This document shows positions 59,046 to 64,000 of a stretch of DNA of 64,000 nucleotides, piece by piece. Below the pieces are notes generated by a model, which was given only the letters and a program-made list of their open reading frames with translations, ran no database searches and was not told where the DNA came from. Position 1 is the first letter of the stretch. Each line of letters opens with the position of its first letter. A program made the position numbers and the translations under genes. The stretch spans positions 37,931,408 through 37,995,407 of the forward strand of contig CM031879.1 of NCBI GenBank assembly GCA_018697195.1. Reading direction: 5' to 3'. This stretch comes from Certhia americana (lineage: Eukaryota; Chordata; Aves; Passeriformes; Certhiidae).

Positions 59046-62000
59046 TCTTGCATATTTCTGGTAGTTGAACAGAAGGGAAGTAAGCTTCCTGACCTAAGAA
59101 ACTTACTGCTCTTTTGTTTATACAATCATTTCTAGTGTAAAACTGACGTGTGTGCACACTAGGCAATTCCGTCAGCTGAGCATATGCTGTGCAGCTTAGA
59201 TGTGTATTAGTCTGGGCCGATTTGAAACACAATGGAACAAAGTCTGCATGCAGAACATGGATTTCTGACAGGATTTGTAGCTCTGGTTCAAAAATACCCC
59301 TTAGGGTATGAGCTTCATTTAAAGATCGCTTTGAAGTATTGACTTAATAGAACTAAATACATGTCTAAATATATGAATTTGCTTTAAAAGCTTGCAGAAT
59401 TTATGCCTTTAATGAATAAAAGACTTGAACATCTGGGAAGAGGTTATAAATTGCAAGTGCATAATGTGCAAGGAATGATCAAAAATACTGTGAAGAAGAC
59501 ATGAAGTTTTTTGAGCACTGGTGCAATAAAAAAACTTACATGATCAATGAGAGATGCAATTTTGCAAGTCAATGATAGTAAATTCTGAATTTGATATGGC
59601 CCTACATGAAGAACCACAAATCCAGATTCAAAGTGAGTCATCTAGTTAGCTACCGTGATGATCACGTGTCTTATTTTATGTTGAGTGTGATTTGTTTCTG
59701 TGTCATCTAATGAGACAGAATGCAAAGCAGGCTCCACTGCTGTTGTCTATCCTAGGACAACCTTGGTCATTCTTCTACACCAAACTGGTGTGCCCACTTT
59801 TGTGTGTTCCTCCATGTGCAGCACAGGTCTGTCCTAGAGATTCTGTTGATTTTTTTTTAAGGAACACCTAGTCATTTCTGGCTTCCAGAAAAAATTAGAG
59901 GAAAAAAGATTTAGTATTTTAACGATGATGGATGTACTTTTAAATACCCCACACTAACTGCTTAGTGTTTTCTGCTCTACCATAATGTTATGTATCTTAA
60001 GCTTTTTTTTGTGTGTGTTAAAACCATTCCACTAGAGTCACCTCCATAGGTTGTTTGGGTTTTGGTTTGGGTTTTTTTGTAGGCTGTAGATATTGGATGA
60101 TCAGCTGAAATTGCTGCTTTGGAAATTCAGGCCTTTGGCTATTATTAGAATTCACATTACCTGTGAAGAAAATGAATTGTCCAATGCCATGTATCCTCTT
60201 GCCTTCTACCATAATGCCTGAACTGGGAACTGGTTTGCTTTATGCAATTAATTATTAAATCTATTTGTGCAATTCTGGAAGGAATACTCTCTGCTGGCAT
60301 GTTTTCCTGTCACTCTTTAAAAGAATAAAATCATGTAATTTCTTCTTAGAGATTTCACTTTAAATTTCATTTAGAAAATCTGACTCTATAAAATGGGTTT
60401 TGAATCAAACATTGTCTATATTATATCTGTCTCTACTTTTTATTATACTGAAATCAAGAGCAAGACAGGCAGTTGTAAGAGAACAAATTCTCACTGACAT
60501 GATTTTCTGTTACTATAGATTTGTGCAGTTTGACATTAACCATAATGGGAAACTTTTCAAAGCTAATTACTTCTGTTGGTAGACCTTAAACTTCAAGATT
60601 TTCCAGAGTGAATTGTAGTATGGAATATCAAATACTCCAATGAAATCTAACAGTTGGGTATCAAAGGTATTTTAGTGGCTTTTTTAATCAATTCTCCTTT
60701 TTGGGAAACTATGCTAGTTTTGAAAATCTGGTGAATGTGTGATCTTTCAGGCCAAAATCCCAGCTTCTTACTTTCAATCAGTTGTTGTCTTTCTGCTGAT
60801 CAATGTGGTGCTGTGGTGAACTGGTTATCACCAAAGAAAAAAGAAAAAATCTCAGTAACTATTGCAGTAACTTAAATCACTCTTCTTTGATATTTAGTCC
60901 ATAATTTTTGATAGTTTTTATTAGTCCCATATTTCATTAAAAAGATTAAATACTTTAGTGAGGAGCTCATTGACACAAATTTCCCCCTGGCTTAGATTTA
61001 CCAACAGATTTGCTTGATAACAGTCTCTTTCTGCATGTATCGTTTCTTTGTGGTGTGAGAAACATTTATGAGGTGTTTGATTTCCATTACAACTTAATAG
61101 TTTCTTTGATGCCAATCTACAAATCCTCTTGGAAATGTTTTGTTAGACTCTTTCTTCTTTATCACTGTAGAGAGGGTTTTTTCCTTGTTTATGCTTCCTA
61201 GAAAGTATTATTTTTTGTAAAACAAGTACTTAGAAATGTGAATTGATGCAATATTTCACTCTCATTACTTTCATCATTTTCTTCAGATTTTTTGCTGCAG
61301 TTATCTGTTGCATTTTGTTTGCTTCCTAGTTACATTTTCTTTCCATTTTGGTGTGTGGTTTCTTTGGTTTTGTTTTTCCTATAGTTCCATGTATCTTCAC
61401 CTACACAGTGCAGTTCCCTGATTATCAGCTACTCTTATTGTAGCATCTGTGATACTACTGTGTTGGAGAGATTGTGTCAGTTTAATATTGATTTTTTATG
61501 TTGAAACTAACTTTCATGTATTCTTCAATTGGAGTCAAAATTATTACTGTATGTTCCTACATATAAGTTTTTTGCTAACAATATTTTTGGTGGATTTTTT
61601 ATAATTGATCTTCAGTTAAACCACATACAATTTATGCTAATTCATATTTCAGGTCTTCTGTACTCTATGACATGGAAATGCATGTTCTTCAAGACTGAGC
61701 ATAAATAGTTTTTTAATGCTTCTTTCAGTGCTGTACTGTGAGAGAAAAAGCCACAGAAATCATGCTTTCTAACAATATGTCAAACAGCACAATACTGTTA
61801 TCTGGGGTTCATAACTAACTATGAATTTGATTGTAATAAAATTTTATTTTGCAAGTCTACACTATCAAAAATCTTGTTTGGAGTTTTTTAGCTGCTGTTT
61901 GATTCATAGCCTGTGGTTATGTCTGCATTGCTGAGAGCAACATGGGCTAAAGGACTCCTGTTAGCTCTGAGCGAAGGAGATGCTGGAAATTGTCTGAGGG

Positions 62001-62887
62001 ATCAGCACTGTCTCTATGAACTTGCTAAAAGACAGAATAGAAGTGCCAGTGGAGAGATGTGACATTTCAGCAGCTGAAGCAGAGTAGTATTTCTGTACCA
62101 GGCTACAGTTCACAATAAGCAACAGCCTTTACCTAGTAGTTTTCTTCTCTCTGAGTTCTAGTACTGTCTTTCAGTCATTATTATATTATTTAATCATTTT
62201 AATTTTTGCTTTAGGGATTTTTAGGGATTCTCCAAATGATTATGTTCTTTTATTACAAGGGCTTCAAAGTTGCATGCATTCATTATTTTTCTTTCATAAC
62301 CTGCTACTGCCACAGAAATAATCTGCACAGACATTTCTCTGCCCCTCTCCTACCCCTTCCCTTCCTTTCCCCTAGCAGAAATTCAAGCTCTGGTAGAGTC
62401 CCCAAGGCTTACTTTCATGAAGTAGTGCAAGACTGCAGAAATAGAAAGGCTAAAAAGAAAAAGCACTTTTATTATTATTTAATATTAGCCTTCTCTCCTC
62501 AAAAACCTCTTTCTAGCTTACAAACAGTGTTATCAACATAAATGACCAAGAAGTTGCCAAGGCAACAGCTAGAGTAGCCAAAGTCTTGCACAGAAGAAAA
62601 GAACCAAGGAAAAAAATTCCGTAAATTAAAAAATAACTGAGAGTGGTTTCTGGTAAAGCTATAGCAATTTCAGATGCTTACGCTTTTCCTCTTGAAAGGG
62701 TCTGAATTGTACCAATGCTACCAAAAATGTGATTATGATCAAGTAATTGACTGAATGAAGCACAGTAGAGGCAATGTACGTTTCACAGAAACGTAGGAGT
62801 GTAAAGAAAGAAAGAAAGACTGCATGTATTTTTTAATTAAAAAAAAAAATTACTCTGTCATGACTTTGTTATGGCTAAATTAAATCG
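59046..62887. other. unique AT-rich non-coding sequence
   Basis: No gene is recognised. The first few hundred bases could be the body of a minus-strand retrocopy ending at the T run. A (GAAA)4 tract lies at 62803-62818. Confidence 0.45.
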
Positions 62888-62929
62888 CCTCTGAATAATT
62901 AGGCAATTAAAATTAAATAATTTCAGAGG
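62888..62929. repeat. 8-bp inverted repeat around TAATTA-type sequence
   Basis: CCTCTGAA (62888-62895) and TTCAGAGG (62922-62929) flank an AT-only-rich centre with AATTA motifs. Function unknown. Confidence 0.7.
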
Positions 62930-64000
62930 GCATTCCTCACATGCAATGCTATACATTCGGTGTTTTCAAAATATCATTTTCCTGGGAGCTTCGAGAACCA
63001 TATAATTTTGAAAAAGCTGCTACTGCATAGGAAATATTATGGTCATTTATTCAAGATACAATGCCTTTGCTGTTGCTTATATTATTTATATTACTGGTTC
63101 ATTCAGGAGCTGTTGTCATAGGCTGAAGCTTTACTGTGTTGGAATGAGCATCACCATGGAAGCAAGAGGATCCTAAGCTCCTACTCTTGCTGTACAAACT
63201 GACTGTTTGTATCAGCAATGTGCATCTCTATAGTACCTACTTAAATCATAGATCTAAAATCCTATAAGATTTATTTTGAGCAGAAACTGAAGTTGAATGT
63301 GGTTTAATGTTGTAGTGTGTTTGAATGGTAATTGTTTCCCCTGGATGCTCTGCCATGCACAGTTCACACAAGGCTGCTTCCGTTCATCCCTATCAAATTC
63401 ATGGGTTAACAGAACTTTTAGAAATTTAGATTATGCTGATTTGACATTCACAGTTTTTAGGTTATATAGGATGTCAACAGTGCTACCAGCATGACCACCA
63501 CACCTTTAGGTCTTTTACTGGTAGGTTAGTTTTGCAAACCTGGAAAACAATGCATTGCTATGGAACACATATCCTTGCCTTGGCTGTGCATCTGAATTTG
63601 AACTGATTTGGAGCCTAAAATTTTGAGATTTCACTTCTGTAGATTACCCACCAGCAGTGAAATTATGGGATTGTTTCAAAGTTAAATTTTAAATAAACCA
63701 ATAAACCAAAGGAGAATAATGTTACCTCCAACCTCTGCATGACAATTTCTTCCATATCAAAACTAATGTGGAAGTGGGTCTGTGGGACTTCTTCCTGAAC
63801 TTTGGTGATACGTAAATTCTCCTGTATTAAAATATTATATTCCTGGAGTATATAATTAAATAAGATATATGTGCAAAATACTTGGTAAAGCAATTAATTA
63901 TGAAGAGGTTATTTGTTTTCTCTTCAAGGAGAATAGAGGTAGCTGCTTTTTCCCAAACAGAACACTCAGCAAGTTAGTGACACTAATTTTTTTGTGCTGA
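62930..64000. other. non-coding sequence
   Basis: No gene is recognised. The stretch 62850-63130 is high-complexity AT-rich sequence without simple repeats and might be conserved; this cannot be judged from one sequence. Confidence 0.5.

Noticed and set aside
58937..59135. Poly-phenylalanine and poly-lysine frames on both strands
   Set aside because: They are translations of the 48-nt T run.

Overview
This looks like nuclear DNA from a bird: AT-rich, intergenic or deep-intronic, with no protein-coding gene I can name. The avian call rests on two repeat types. One is a CR1 LINE 3' fragment (about 2526-2830). The other is a set of ERVL-type solo LTRs whose sequence I recognise from memory of bird genomes, with ends near 20138, 21203 and 25650. 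Which bird, and which chromosome, cannot be told from the sequence alone.

Layout. 1-2.5 kb is unique AT-rich DNA with one TTA microsatellite. 2.5-3.2 kb holds a reverse-oriented CR1 tail abutting an ERVL-type LTR fragment. 3.2-19.6 kb is unique sequence with simple repeats, including a 26-T run and a TA tract joined to 20 consecutive G. 19.6-22.9 kb is a cluster of four LTR pieces, one of which (22292-22865) appears to sit inside or at the edge of another. 25.2-25.65 kb is another plus-strand ERVL-type LTR. 27.67-28.50 kb on the minus strand carries the only outlier reading frame, 276 codons from ATG, ending across a strong splice-donor-like sequence; I do not recognise the protein. 39.2-39.75 kb looks like a minus-strand LTR with duplicated upstream repeats. 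57.35-58.03 kb is the best-supported insertion, a minus-strand solo LTR with TG/CA ends and a 6-bp target duplication. At 58.98 kb, 48 T preceded on the minus strand by AATAAA has the look of a retrocopy tail.

The remainder is non-coding sequence with scattered microsatellites, short tandem duplications and small perfect hairpins. Nearly all open frames are short, begin at non-ATG codons, or run through simple repeats or LTRs, and are not annotated as genes. There is no operon, CRISPR array, tRNA or rRNA gene that I can support. No new multi-gene system is evident; the items most worth following up are the 276-codon exon-like frame, the nested LTR cluster, and the possible retrocopy at 59 kb.
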